44,727 bases of DNA from Cytophagales bacterium (lineage in GTDB: Bacteria > Bacteroidota > Bacteroidia > Cytophagales > CCMP332). Location: assembly GCA_028282565.1 (NCBI GenBank), contig JANQHS010000167.1:1-44727 (forward strand). The letters are read 5' to 3'. The notes beneath the pieces are model-generated. The model searched no databases and had not been told where the DNA came from. It was given only the letters and a program-made list of their open reading frames with translations. A program made the position numbers and the translations under genes. Of this stretch, positions 1 to 7,611 are shown piece after piece; position 1 is the stretch's first letter, and each line of letters opens with the position of its first letter.

Positions 1-400
1 CATTCAAAAGGTGAATGAATACAAGATCACCTATGTGGAGATGTTCGTGGCCACCATTTGTACGCTGATCACCATAGTTCTTTATGGCTTGTTCGTGGAT
101 GGAAGCTTGCAACTTGAGTTGGTTTCACAGCTCATGGATTGGGTTTATTTGTTGATCCTGGCTGGGGTATGTACCGTTTATGCCTTCAGCGAATCTGTGG
201 AATTAATGAAAAGAATGGCACCATTTACGGTAAATCTGACCCTGAATCTTGAGCCCGTTTACGGGATCATTCTGGCCCTGATCGTTTTCGGAGAGCAGGA
301 AAAAATGTCCTGGGGATTTTACCTGGGAACCCTTTTTATACTGATCAACCTGATCGCCTATCCGTATATCAAAAGGAGAAGAAAGCTAGAGCTCTCCTGA
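1..400 (+). CDS. EamA/DMT-family transporter, C-terminal part (5' truncated)
   Basis: The reading frame is open from the window edge, so the listed GTG at 11 is internal and only the C-terminal part of the protein is present. The visible part holds about four hydrophobic segments and ends in a basic tail (KRRRK). The stretch with LNLEPVYGIILALIVFGE is characteristic of the second EamA repeat of drug/metabolite transporters: conserved N-x-E-P, then a helix ending in GE. It would be an inner-membrane permease; the substrate cannot be inferred. Its last 15 nt overlap the convergent Omp28 gene, leaving no room for a separate terminator. Confidence 0.8.
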   Translation, partial: IQKVNEYKITYVEMFVATICTLITIVLYGLFVDGSLQLELVSQLMDWVYLLILAGVCTVYAFSESVELMKRMAPFTVNLTLNLEPVYGIILALIVFGEQEKMSWGFYLGTLFILINLIAYPYIKRRRKLELS

Positions 401-1264
401 AAGATGGAAATCCTTGACCTGTAGGATAGTCTCGGTATCCTGATCGTAGAGGTAAACAACAGCATTCAGGTGATTTTGTCTCCAGCTGGGATCAAGCTGG
501 ATATCCAGATCCATGACCTCCTTATCTCCCTGTACAAAACTTGTATTGCTGATCGGCAGACCCCAGGGAAGCACCTGGGGGTTTCCGGGCAGATAGAAAT
601 TTCCCCTCAGCACGTGCTTATGCTTAAAAAATTCAATATCCTGGTTGTCGGAAAGTCTGTAATCCTTCTGCCAGGCAATGATGCTGTCTTCGGTAAGAAA
701 GGCCCCTATATTGAAATTTCCATTGATGCTTTCGTCAAACTCACATGTAGCCGTCAGGCTCAAAATATCCCCGTTTACCGACATATCCGCCGTGATCCCA
801 TAGGGAACAATTTCTTCCTGAAGTAGCTCATCCACTTTTTCAGGCCAGGCTTCGGGTAAAACAAGAGAAGTTCCCGAATACTCGATGTAATTGATCACTC
901 CCTTTGGAATTCCGGAAACCGAAGCTCCGAACTGTTCATCCAGTTCATCTCCGGTCGGGGTCCTGAAATCAAGAGTGTATTTCCCCGAAGCCGGAGGCTG
1001 AGGTTGAGCAAGGGTTCCAACATGAGCAGCAATGATCACAACCCCATGACCATAAGCGCCTTTAAGCTGCTCACCCGTTTCTCCACCAGCAGGGCAGTTT
1101 CCACATTTATGGCCGGTGAACTCCATGAGTAAAACCGACTTTGAGAAAGGGTTTACTATAGAATCACCAGGGCCGATGGGTGCGGTCACCACATTGCCAT
1201 CGACTACATCACAGGAATAAAGGAAAACGAGAAAGGAAAGCCCTAAGAATGCTCTTTTGATCAT
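386..1264 (-). CDS. Omp28-related outer membrane lipoprotein with thioredoxin-like CxxC
   Basis: A 292-residue lipoprotein. The N-terminus has a hydrophobic signal ending in a lipobox-like LYSC, so Cys18 is probably lipidated. Around residue 54 there is a thioredoxin-like start, EFTGHKCGNCPAG, with a CxxC pair as in the Omp28 family of Bacteroidota; a cis-Pro-like SGIPKG segment follows near residue 118. The C-terminal half looks like a beta-sandwich. It is the third gene of a leftward group after TlpA and DUF6029, 9 bp from the DUF6029 stop. The role is inferred: an envelope thiol-disulfide or metal-handling protein. Omp28 itself has no firm biochemical function. Confidence 0.8.
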   Translation of the reverse strand: MIKRAFLGLSFLVFLYSCDVVDGNVVTAPIGPGDSIVNPFSKSVLLMEFTGHKCGNCPAGGETGEQLKGAYGHGVVIIAAHVGTLAQPQPPASGKYTLDFRTPTGDELDEQFGASVSGIPKGVINYIEYSGTSLVLPEAWPEKVDELLQEEIVPYGITADMSVNGDILSLTATCEFDESINGNFNIGAFLTEDSIIAWQKDYRLSDNQDIEFFKHKHVLRGNFYLPGNPQVLPWGLPISNTSFVQGDKEVMDLDIQLDPSWRQNHLNAVVYLYDQDTETILQVKDFHLSGEL

Positions 1265-1273
1265 ACTGCAAAT

Positions 1274-2914
1274 TTAAAAACTACTTTGAATACTTAGAAT
1301 AAGCCCGTTGGACGCTGGCACCGGCCTACAAACTCCACCTACACAAAGTATCCCCTGACGCTGCCGTCCGTATCCCAACCTGATATTGGTGGGCCCTCTT
1401 CTATATCCAGTATAAACGGAAAAGTAGTGGTCTCTGTTGTTGGTATCCGGATTTCCGAGGTTATATTCCCAAAGTCCGCTGAAATACCAATGCGGTGCCA
1501 GGGTATATTCGGAGAGAATGGCACACCAGTCCCCGAAATCCTGTTCGGTCTGCAGATATTGAAATTCGGTTCTCAAAACCTTCTTAGAGGCAAACTTATA
1601 TTCGACCTCAACAATTCCAATATTGGTATAAACCGTTTCGGTCGTTCCATTGAAGGTCACGGGCTGAACTTCATTGTTTCTTTCCTGGTACAGGTAGTTC
1701 AAAAAGATCCTTGTCTTTCTCGAGATCTTCTTGTTGATCTCGATATTGAAATCTTCAAACCACTTGGGAGTCCCGAATTGCATAAATGGTGAAGTATAGA
1801 ATTTCCGGGTATCAAAATCCGGAGGCTGGATAGAATCCCTGACAATATCGTAGGTCTGCGACCAGTTGATGGTGACCAGGGTTCCGTATTTACCTCCAAG
1901 AGCCGAGCCTCTTTTGAAGTTGTAATAAAGATCTGCCTGCCAGGCCATTTCTCCGTTGGGATTGGTGGCATAGGCATACATGGTGGCCAATCGATAAGTG
2001 TGCTGCTTGGCCATGGCAGGGTTATAATTGATCAACAGATCGAAGCCTGTGGCCGACCTTTCACTTCTGTAATCCATGTTATCCCAACGCTTGAAGCCGG
2101 CATTGAAGCCCAGCCCGCGCTTTGAATATCCGGCATTCACAAGCAGTCCTTGACCTGGTCTGTAGTTGTTTCCGTTGATTGCAGAAGGATCATTAACCTT
2201 ATAAGCATACTCGGCATTGAGAAGAAATCCATTCTTGCTGAATGTACCTCTTAAGGCACCATTTCCCACATTTTCAGGGTAAACAAGGAAAGGGTTCTGG
2301 TCTTCCTGGAACTTGCTCACAAAGGAAGCTCCAAAGTTCAGTCCCGTTCCGCTTTCTCGTAATCCGGGAAAGAATTCGGCCATATCGATCTCGGCATCGA
2401 TCCCTCGAACGAGCCCTTCACCGAAATCCCAATAAAACCTTTGCTTTCCAACCATGGCCTTGAACATCAATCCTTTAACGGGCTTGTAACGAACCCGGAC
2501 TCCTTCATAGAAAGTGTCATAGCCAAGGTACCATTCCCAGTATGAGCGGTTGACCATTCCTGATCCGTATTGCTCATAAAAGCTACCCACGGTGATATCC
2601 AGGCCGTCATTGTTATAGCCAAAATATCGGTAGGGGATTCCAAATCCTTCCCATCGCGGGTCATAACCGAGGATTGGGGGCATGAACGCCTCAAATCTTA
2701 GTCCGCCGTAAAAATTCCCGTAGGTGAAATTGAAATTACCATAGGCATTCATGGCCATCTGTTCCGGGATGTCCGTGGCTCCTATGGCTGTATCCTCCTG
2801 ATAGGTTTGGGCATCGATCAGGAAATCGCCATGGATCTCAAGCGTTTTCCTTTCCTGGGCCATAGCAGGGCCTGACCCGAGAAAGGGTAAGAGCAGAAAG
2901 AGTAGTTTTCTCAA
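1274..2914 (-). CDS. DUF6029 family outer-membrane beta-barrel protein
   Basis: A 546-residue protein with a signal peptide ending AMAQ and no other membrane helix. Alternating aromatic-rich strands run throughout, and the C-terminus ends in SIQSSF, a typical barrel-terminating aromatic. The C-terminal CVGGVC motif is one I associate with the DUF6029 family. The start is TTG at 2914, which gives a correct signal peptide. It sits between TlpA, whose stop is 15 bp upstream, and Omp28. The function is unknown; co-location with two thioredoxin-fold proteins suggests an outer-membrane partner of a redox pathway. An alternative is a generic porin-like barrel. Confidence 0.75.
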   Translation of the reverse strand: MRKLLFLLLPFLGSGPAMAQERKTLEIHGDFLIDAQTYQEDTAIGATDIPEQMAMNAYGNFNFTYGNFYGGLRFEAFMPPILGYDPRWEGFGIPYRYFGYNNDGLDITVGSFYEQYGSGMVNRSYWEWYLGYDTFYEGVRVRYKPVKGLMFKAMVGKQRFYWDFGEGLVRGIDAEIDMAEFFPGLRESGTGLNFGASFVSKFQEDQNPFLVYPENVGNGALRGTFSKNGFLLNAEYAYKVNDPSAINGNNYRPGQGLLVNAGYSKRGLGFNAGFKRWDNMDYRSERSATGFDLLINYNPAMAKQHTYRLATMYAYATNPNGEMAWQADLYYNFKRGSALGGKYGTLVTINWSQTYDIVRDSIQPPDFDTRKFYTSPFMQFGTPKWFEDFNIEINKKISRKTRIFLNYLYQERNNEVQPVTFNGTTETVYTNIGIVEVEYKFASKKVLRTEFQYLQTEQDFGDWCAILSEYTLAPHWYFSGLWEYNLGNPDTNNRDHYFSVYTGYRRGPTNIRLGYGRQRQGILCVGGVCRPVPASNGLILSIQSSF

Positions 2915-2929
2915 ATTAGATGATGAGTC

Positions 2930-3496
2930 TTATTTAACCGATTCGCCGTTTGCCACCTTTTTTACCGCCTCGAACAAGTCTTCCTCTTCTCCCGGTGTAT
3001 ATCCATTGTGCTGCCAAACGATATTTCCACCGTTATCCAACAGGAAAGTATGGGGTACGGTCTGAACATTCAATGCCCTTCTGAAGTCAGAATTAGCGTC
3101 AATGTAAACATCATATTCCCATCCTTTTCCGTTCACGAGCGGTGCAACCTTTGGGACATTCCGACTATCGTCAATGGAAATTGCCACCAACTTCACCCCG
3201 GTTTCATCCTGCCAGTCAAAATAAACATCGTTGATATTGTTCAGTTCCTGAATACAGGGTTTGCACCAGGTGGCCCAAAATGAAATGATTGTAGGGCCTT
3301 CCGTATTTGCCACTTCAGAGCCAAAAACAGGGTTATTCTTTAGATCCCTTAACTCTACATCCGGAAGTTTCCAATTCGATTGTTCCTGAGAAAAACCTGA
3401 ATTGAAACTGAAAATCATTAGCAACGTAAGAAAGGAAAGGAAAAATGAATTGTTTTTCACGACAGTATCCGTAATTTTGAACATTGAAACCGCCAA
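2930..3496 (-). CDS. TlpA-like thiol-disulfide oxidoreductase
   Basis: A 188-residue exported thioredoxin-fold protein. The active-site motif WATWCKPC is clear, followed by the cis-Pro region TVPHTFLLD and the usual TlpA/ResA ending GYTPGEEEDLFEAV. TlpA proteins reduce or isomerise disulfides in the periplasm, for example in cytochrome c or copper-centre maturation. Start choice is uncertain. ATG 3496 gives a long n-region before the signal sequence. ATG 3484 and especially GTG 3460 (MKNNSFFLSFL...) give more natural signal peptides, and an imperfect -7 box (TATTTTGG, 3500-3493 on the minus strand) would place the transcript start downstream of 3496. It leads the TlpA-DUF6029-Omp28 group. Confidence 0.85.
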   Translation of the reverse strand: MAVSMFKITDTVVKNNSFFLSFLTLLMIFSFNSGFSQEQSNWKLPDVELRDLKNNPVFGSEVANTEGPTIISFWATWCKPCIQELNNINDVYFDWQDETGVKLVAISIDDSRNVPKVAPLVNGKGWEYDVYIDANSDFRRALNVQTVPHTFLLDNGGNIVWQHNGYTPGEEEDLFEAVKKVANGESVK

Positions 3497-3514
3497 AATA
3501 GGGCAGTTTAGGAT

Positions 3515-3522
3515 TATATTTG
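3515..3522 (+). promoter_or_regulatory. Bacteroidota-type -7 promoter box (TATATTTG) for the T9SS gene
   Basis: TATATTTG matches the TAnnTTTG -7 consensus of the Bacteroidota primary sigma factor and lies 8 bp before the ATG at 3531. No good TTTG is visible at -33. It implies a very short leader and supports 3531 as the start instead of the upstream ATG at 3402 in the ORF track. Confidence 0.5.
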
Positions 3523-3530
3523 GAAGTCAA

Positions 3531-4253
3531 ATGAAGAAAATATTACTCACATCACTTTTCGGACTATTTTTAAGTGCATTTGTTTCAGGACAAAGCATCA
3601 ATGTCGTATACCAATCGGGTGATACTGTCACCGGACCAAACTGGAACGACATTACCAGCTATATTCATTTTGAAAATAGCGCCTCAGGAGCTGAAGGGTA
3701 CCTCGCAGAAAAAGAAGATCTAAGCCTGGCTTCAGGGCATTCTTCATATTTCTGCTGGGGAGTAGATTGCTATCCGACCTCAGTGTTTCTGGCAACAGAT
3801 ACCGTTGACCTGAATCCCGGACAAGTAGATTCGACCTTTATCGGATACCTTCAGCCTTATGATTCGCAATTGATCGGCCACGATGGAGTGAGCACTATCC
3901 GTTACCGCATCTTCAATATCGCAGATACTTCCGACAAGTTTGAAAAGGTGATCGTATATGTCGCTGGAGAACAAACTTCCCTGTCGCATACCAATGTCAA
4001 CGGCTCAGACATTTATGTCTATCCAAATCCGGCTTCAAGCGATCTAAACCTTGTTTTTGAGAATCTCAATGGTGCTCAAGGGAAAGTGATCATCAGAAAT
4101 ATGCTCGGATCAAGGGTACTTTCAAAAGAAGTAGCTCTGGAGGGAAATTTTGTTCAGTTGGACCTGAACAACATTCCAAACGGAGTTTATCTGTACACGC
4201 TGGAAGTAGATGGTTTACCCGTCGTGACCAAAAAGTTTTCCGTAAGGAAATAG
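3531..4253 (+). CDS. T9SS type A sorting-domain protein (secreted or surface)
   Basis: A 240-residue protein. The signal peptide is MKKILLTSLFGLFLSAFVSG, followed by a beta-rich domain of about 135 residues and then a clear type IX secretion C-terminal domain. That domain begins at IYVYPNPASSDLNL and ends with NGVYLYTLEVDG...KKFSVRK. T9SS cargo is exported by Sec, crosses the outer membrane by T9SS and is usually anchored to A-LPS or released. The central domain contains CWGVDC, two close cysteines, noteworthy beside divergent TlpA and Omp28 genes. The ORF-track start at 3402 is rejected because it lies inside tlpA and upstream of the signal peptide and promoter box. The central domain is not recognised. 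Confidence 0.85.
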   Translation: MKKILLTSLFGLFLSAFVSGQSINVVYQSGDTVTGPNWNDITSYIHFENSASGAEGYLAEKEDLSLASGHSSYFCWGVDCYPTSVFLATDTVDLNPGQVDSTFIGYLQPYDSQLIGHDGVSTIRYRIFNIADTSDKFEKVIVYVAGEQTSLSHTNVNGSDIYVYPNPASSDLNLVFENLNGAQGKVIIRNMLGSRVLSKEVALEGNFVQLDLNNIPNGVYLYTLEVDGLPVVTKKFSVRK

Positions 4254-4277
4254 TCCCGCATCTCTTTTCGTTTTAGC

Positions 4278-4305
4278 ATAGCAGCTGCTATTTGAAAGCA
4301 GTTGC
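4278..4305 (+). repeat. Nested inverted repeats overlapping the bamD promoter
   Basis: ATAGCAGCTGCTAT (4278-4291) is a perfect 14-bp palindrome abutting the -33 TTTG of the bamD promoter. GCAGCTGCT (4281-4289) can also pair with AGCAGTTGC (4297-4305) across a 7-nt loop, with one G-U pair. It could be an operator or a weak end of the upstream T9SS transcript; no T-run follows directly. Confidence 0.45.
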
Positions 4306-4321
4306 CAAACGTGTATTTTTG
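4291..4321 (+). promoter_or_regulatory. Bacteroidota housekeeping promoter of the bamD operon
   Basis: TTTG (4291-4294), a 19-bp spacer, then TATTTTTG (4314-4321) fit both halves of the Bacteroidota promoter (TTTG / TAnnTTTG). Transcription would start only a few bases before the ATG at 4330, giving a nearly leaderless mRNA. It is the best primary-sigma promoter match I saw in the window. Confidence 0.7.
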
Positions 4322-4329
4322 CACGCCCA

Positions 4330-5139
4330 ATGTCAAAATCAGGCATTTTTATATTGCCCATATTGTTGATCGCTTTTGTCTCCTGCAGCAAATTCCAAAG
4401 GCTTCAGAAATCCAACAGCCTGGTGGAAAAGTATGACGGAGCGGTAAAGTATTACACCGATGGTGACTTTTACCGGGCGGGATTGCTGCTGGAAGAACTG
4501 ATCCCTCTATTGAGAGGCAAGGCTGAGGCAGAACAGGCTGAATTCTACTATGCCTATTGCCAGTACTATCAAAGGCAACTTTTGCTATCCGCATATTACT
4601 TCCGAAAATTCTATACCACCTATCCAAGAAGTCAGTTTGCAGAAGAATCCATGTACATGGAATGCCGATCTCTATTTGAATTGGCTCCCCCCGATCGCCT
4701 TGACCAGTCCAATTCCGTGGAAGCTCTGGAATCTATCCAAACATTCCTGAGAAGATATCCAAGCTCCCAGTACATTGATCAGATCAATGCCTATGCTGCC
4801 GGGCTGAACGAGAAGATCGATATTAAAAACTATAACAACGCCGAGCTCTACTTCAAGCTGCGGCGGTATAAATCAGCGGTAGTAGCACTGGAAAACTATA
4901 GAAAGGATTATCCGGACTCTCCTCATCTTGAGGAGGCTACCTTCATGAAATTCAAATCACAGTACGAATACGCCCGAAGGAGCGTAAAAAACAAACAGTT
5001 GAAAAGATTTTATGAAGCTTTGGAATATTACCGGAACTTTGTAGATCGGTATCCAAACTCTGCGTTCCTGAAGGACGCAGAAAACATCTACGACAACTGC
5101 ATTAACAGAATTAGTTCATTAAAAAATTCAAAAGGATGA
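4330..5139 (+). CDS. bamD: Outer membrane protein assembly factor BamD
   Basis: A 269-residue lipoprotein. The signal sequence ends in a lipobox-like FVSC, so Cys20 is the likely lipidated residue. Tandem TPR-like helical pairs follow, with the BamD/YfiO signatures AYYFRKFYTTYPRSQFAEES and DYPDSPHLEEA. BamD is the essential lipoprotein partner of BamA and helps insert beta-barrels into the outer membrane from the periplasmic side. The length fits the family. It is first in the bamD-rpoZ-coaBC-DUF4835-recN run and its stop overlaps the rpoZ ATG by 4 nt, so coupled translation is likely. Confidence 0.93.
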   Translation: MSKSGIFILPILLIAFVSCSKFQRLQKSNSLVEKYDGAVKYYTDGDFYRAGLLLEELIPLLRGKAEAEQAEFYYAYCQYYQRQLLLSAYYFRKFYTTYPRSQFAEESMYMECRSLFELAPPDRLDQSNSVEALESIQTFLRRYPSSQYIDQINAYAAGLNEKIDIKNYNNAELYFKLRRYKSAVVALENYRKDYPDSPHLEEATFMKFKSQYEYARRSVKNKQLKRFYEALEYYRNFVDRYPNSAFLKDAENIYDNCINRISSLKNSKG

Positions 5140-5471
5140 GCAACACACCAACATCAATTGTCACAAGAGATATGGTCGACCTGATCAAGGAGACAGGAAA
5201 CATTTATGAATCGATTGTGATCGTTACAAGAAGGGCGAAGCAGATCGCAATCAAGGAAAAGGAGGAATTGAATTCCAAACTTGCTGAATTTGCAACCACT
5301 GTGGATTCCCTGGAAGAGGTCTTCGAAAACAAAGAGCAGATCGAGATTTCAAGGTATTACGAAAGGATGCCAAAACCTTCGGCCAAGGCCATAGAAGAGT
5401 TTAAAGAAGGAAAGGTCATGTTCAGATATCCGACAGAGGAGGACATGGAGGAAAATGAGCTCCTCATCTGA
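5136..5471 (+). CDS. rpoZ: DNA-directed RNA polymerase omega subunit, Bacteroidota type
   Basis: A 111-residue cytoplasmic protein. The segment ETGNIYESIVIVTRRAKQI matches the omega fold that clamps the beta-prime C-terminus, and the tail with YERMPKPSAKAIEEF is typical of the Bacteroidota form. It assists RNA polymerase assembly. The start overlaps bamD by 4 nt and its end overlaps coaBC by 17 nt, indicating one transcript. The same gene order is, to my knowledge, widespread in the phylum. Confidence 0.9.
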   Translation: MSNTPTSIVTRDMVDLIKETGNIYESIVIVTRRAKQIAIKEKEELNSKLAEFATTVDSLEEVFENKEQIEISRYYERMPKPSAKAIEEFKEGKVMFRYPTEEDMEENELLI

Positions 5472-6687
5472 CAGAACCGGCAATAATATACTTCTTGGGG
5501 TTTGCGGAGGAATTGCAGCATATAAGTCCGCTTATCTCGTCAGGGAGTTCGTGAAAAATGGCTTTGATGTCAAAGTGATCATGACAGAATCCGCGAAGGA
5601 TTTTGTTGGGCCCCTGACCTTTTCTACCCTTTCGAAAAATCCGGTATACTCTGAAATGTTCAATTCTCAGACGGGGGAATGGACAAATCATATCGATCTT
5701 GGCAAATGGGCGGATCTCTTCGTGATCGCCCCTGCCACGGCCAATACCTTGGCAAAGGCAGCACATGGCCAGGCGGACAATCTCCTATTAACCTCTTATC
5801 TATCTGCTACCTGTCCGGTACTCTGGGCTCCGGCAATGGACCTTGACATGTACAGACATAGGAGCACCCAGCTAAATATCAAAACCCTTGAAAAAGCCGG
5901 TGATCACATTATTATGCCTGAATCAGGGGAACTTGCCAGCGGATTAACAGGCCAGGGAAGGCTTCCGGAGCCGGAAAAGATCTTCAAGGTATGCCAGGAT
6001 CTGCTAAAAAAGAATAAACCGGGATCAAAAAAAAAAAGGGCTGAGAAAAGGGTTCTGGTAACCGCAGGCCCAACCTTTGAACCTATCGATCCGGTTCGAT
6101 TCTTAGGAAATCGCTCCTCAGGGAAAATGGGATTTGCCATAGCGGAATCGCTTGCGGAAAACGGCTATCTGGTTGATCTGGTCACCGGCCCGTCAAATCT
6201 GGAAGCCTCAGATCCCAACATTGAGGTGATCCGTGTGGAATCCTCGGATCAAATGGAAAAAGAAGCTCTCAAGGCCTTTAAAAAATGTTCCGGAGCGATA
6301 CTTTCAGCGGCTGTCGCAGATTTCAAACCTGCGAAAGTACTAGCTCAAAAGAGAAAAAAAACGAAAGGGGAAAACCTTGACCTTAAACTGATACAGACAG
6401 TCGACATCGCCCTTTCCCTGAAAAAAATAAAATCTCCCGGGCAGTTTGTCGTTGGATTTGCATTGGAGACAGAGAACGAGATCAAAAATGCCAGGTCAAA
6501 AATGAACAGAAAAGGATTCGATATGATCGTATTGAATTCGCTGAATGACAAAGGAGCCGGCTTTCAGTCCGATACCAACAAGATCACCATTTTGAAACCC
6601 GGCAATGCAAAACCCCTCGTATTTGACCTAAAGTCAAAAAGAGAAGTCGCTGAGGACATTGTAGCCCAAATAAATTCCCTGAAGTGA
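5455..6687 (+). CDS. coaBC: Bifunctional phosphopantothenoylcysteine decarboxylase / phosphopantothenate-cysteine ligase
   Basis: A 410-residue protein for two steps of coenzyme A synthesis: ligation of cysteine to 4'-phosphopantothenate, then decarboxylation. The N-terminal flavin-dependent decarboxylase (about residues 8-185) shows GVCGGIAAYKSAYLVREF, APATANTLAKAAHGQADN and PAMDLDMY. The C-terminal ligase (about 198-405) begins VTAGPTFEPIDPVRFLGN and has NRSSGKMG and SAAVADFKP. The linker between them is lysine-rich and encoded by an uninterrupted A11 tract (see repeat at 6027). The length is normal for the fused enzyme. Its stop overlaps the GTG start of the DUF4835 gene. Confidence 0.95.
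   Translation: MSSSSDRTGNNILLGVCGGIAAYKSAYLVREFVKNGFDVKVIMTESAKDFVGPLTFSTLSKNPVYSEMFNSQTGEWTNHIDLGKWADLFVIAPATANTLAKAAHGQADNLLLTSYLSATCPVLWAPAMDLDMYRHRSTQLNIKTLEKAGDHIIMPESGELASGLTGQGRLPEPEKIFKVCQDLLKKNKPGSKKKRAEKRVLVTAGPTFEPIDPVRFLGNRSSGKMGFAIAESLAENGYLVDLVTGPSNLEASDPNIEVIRVESSDQMEKEALKAFKKCSGAILSAAVADFKPAKVLAQKRKKTKGENLDLKLIQTVDIALSLKKIKSPGQFVVGFALETENEIKNARSKMNRKGFDMIVLNSLNDKGAGFQSDTNKITILKPGNAKPLVFDLKSKREVAEDIVAQINSLK
6027..6037 (+). repeat. A11 homopolymer at the coaBC domain junction
   Basis: Eleven consecutive A residues encode part of SKKKR in the interdomain linker. One extra A gives KKKKG followed at once by TGA; one fewer gives about ten codons, then TAA. Either slip would release the N-terminal decarboxylase domain without the ligase domain. 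Confidence 0.85.
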
Positions 6688-7583
6688 AAAGGATAGTTCA
6701 AATATTGCTGATCTGCATTCTCCCTTCTCCCCTCTTATCACAGGATCTGAATTCGAGGGTCGTGATCAACGCAGATGGAGTGGAACTCAGCGATAAGACC
6801 ATATTCACTGAAATGCAGGTGGCGATCAAAGAGTTCGTTGATAATACAAAATGGACAAATGAAGTCTTTGGTCCTGAGGAGCGGATCAAGGTGAACATAT
6901 TCATCACCATCACGGAAATGCCCTCCCTAAACAACTTCAGGGCAAAAACCCAAATAACAACCGCAAGACCGGTATACGGGGCCAGTTACGAATCCTTGTT
7001 GTTCAATTATTTGGACGAAGAGTGGTTGTTCAGCTATGCTCCTTCACAGCCATTGGTTTTTTCGGAGAATCGCTACGACAATGAGTTGACCTCCCTGCTG
7101 GCCTTCTTTTGTTTTGTGGTCATTGGCCTGGATTTCGACTCCTTTGGCAACCTTTCGGGAAAGCCGTATTATCAAAGGGCACAAAACGTACTGATCAATG
7201 CCCAACCCGTTGGAAACCCTGGATGGCAAAGCTTCGGAAGCCCAAAAAGCCGTTTCTGGATTCAGGAAAACCTAACCAACCAGGTTTTTGAACCTTTCAG
7301 AACCAGCATTTATCAGTACCACCGTAACGGATTGGACATCATGGTAGAGCAACCCGATCAGGCAAGGCAGAATATTGCCAACAGCCTTACCCTGATCCAG
7401 GGAGTCGTCAAGCAGGTTCCCCTCTCTTCACTCATCAACTTTTACCTTGATGGAAAACGATCCGAAATTATCGACATCTATCAGGAGGGTCAGCCCGAGG
7501 TCAAAAAACAAGCTCATGATATCCTGATAGAGATCGACCCAACGAAAACGGACGAATACCAAAAAATTATCAAAGGCTCCTAA
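6684..7583 (+). CDS. DUF4835 family exported protein
   Basis: A 299-residue protein with a signal peptide ending around LLSQ. The start is GTG at 6684, overlapping the coaBC TGA in the pattern GTGA. It matches the DUF4835 family known from Bacteroidota, where it commonly sits between coaBC and recN; the repeated pattern of aromatic residues in ASYESLLFNYLDEEWLF and the NARPVYG-like segment (here TARPVYGA) fit. No catalytic motif is visible. The function is unknown; envelope biogenesis is a guess from its company with bamD. Confidence 0.8.
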   Translation: MKRIVQILLICILPSPLLSQDLNSRVVINADGVELSDKTIFTEMQVAIKEFVDNTKWTNEVFGPEERIKVNIFITITEMPSLNNFRAKTQITTARPVYGASYESLLFNYLDEEWLFSYAPSQPLVFSENRYDNELTSLLAFFCFVVIGLDFDSFGNLSGKPYYQRAQNVLINAQPVGNPGWQSFGSPKSRFWIQENLTNQVFEPFRTSIYQYHRNGLDIMVEQPDQARQNIANSLTLIQGVVKQVPLSSLINFYLDGKRSEIIDIYQEGQPEVKKQAHDILIEIDPTKTDEYQKIIKGS

Positions 7584-7611
7584 GCTTTTCTATTTTTACC
7601 GGGCAATACCT

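Noticed and set aside
3402-3530. N-terminal extension of the T9SS protein in the ORF track
   Set aside because: It runs through tlpA and upstream of a clean promoter box and signal peptide; true start at 3531.
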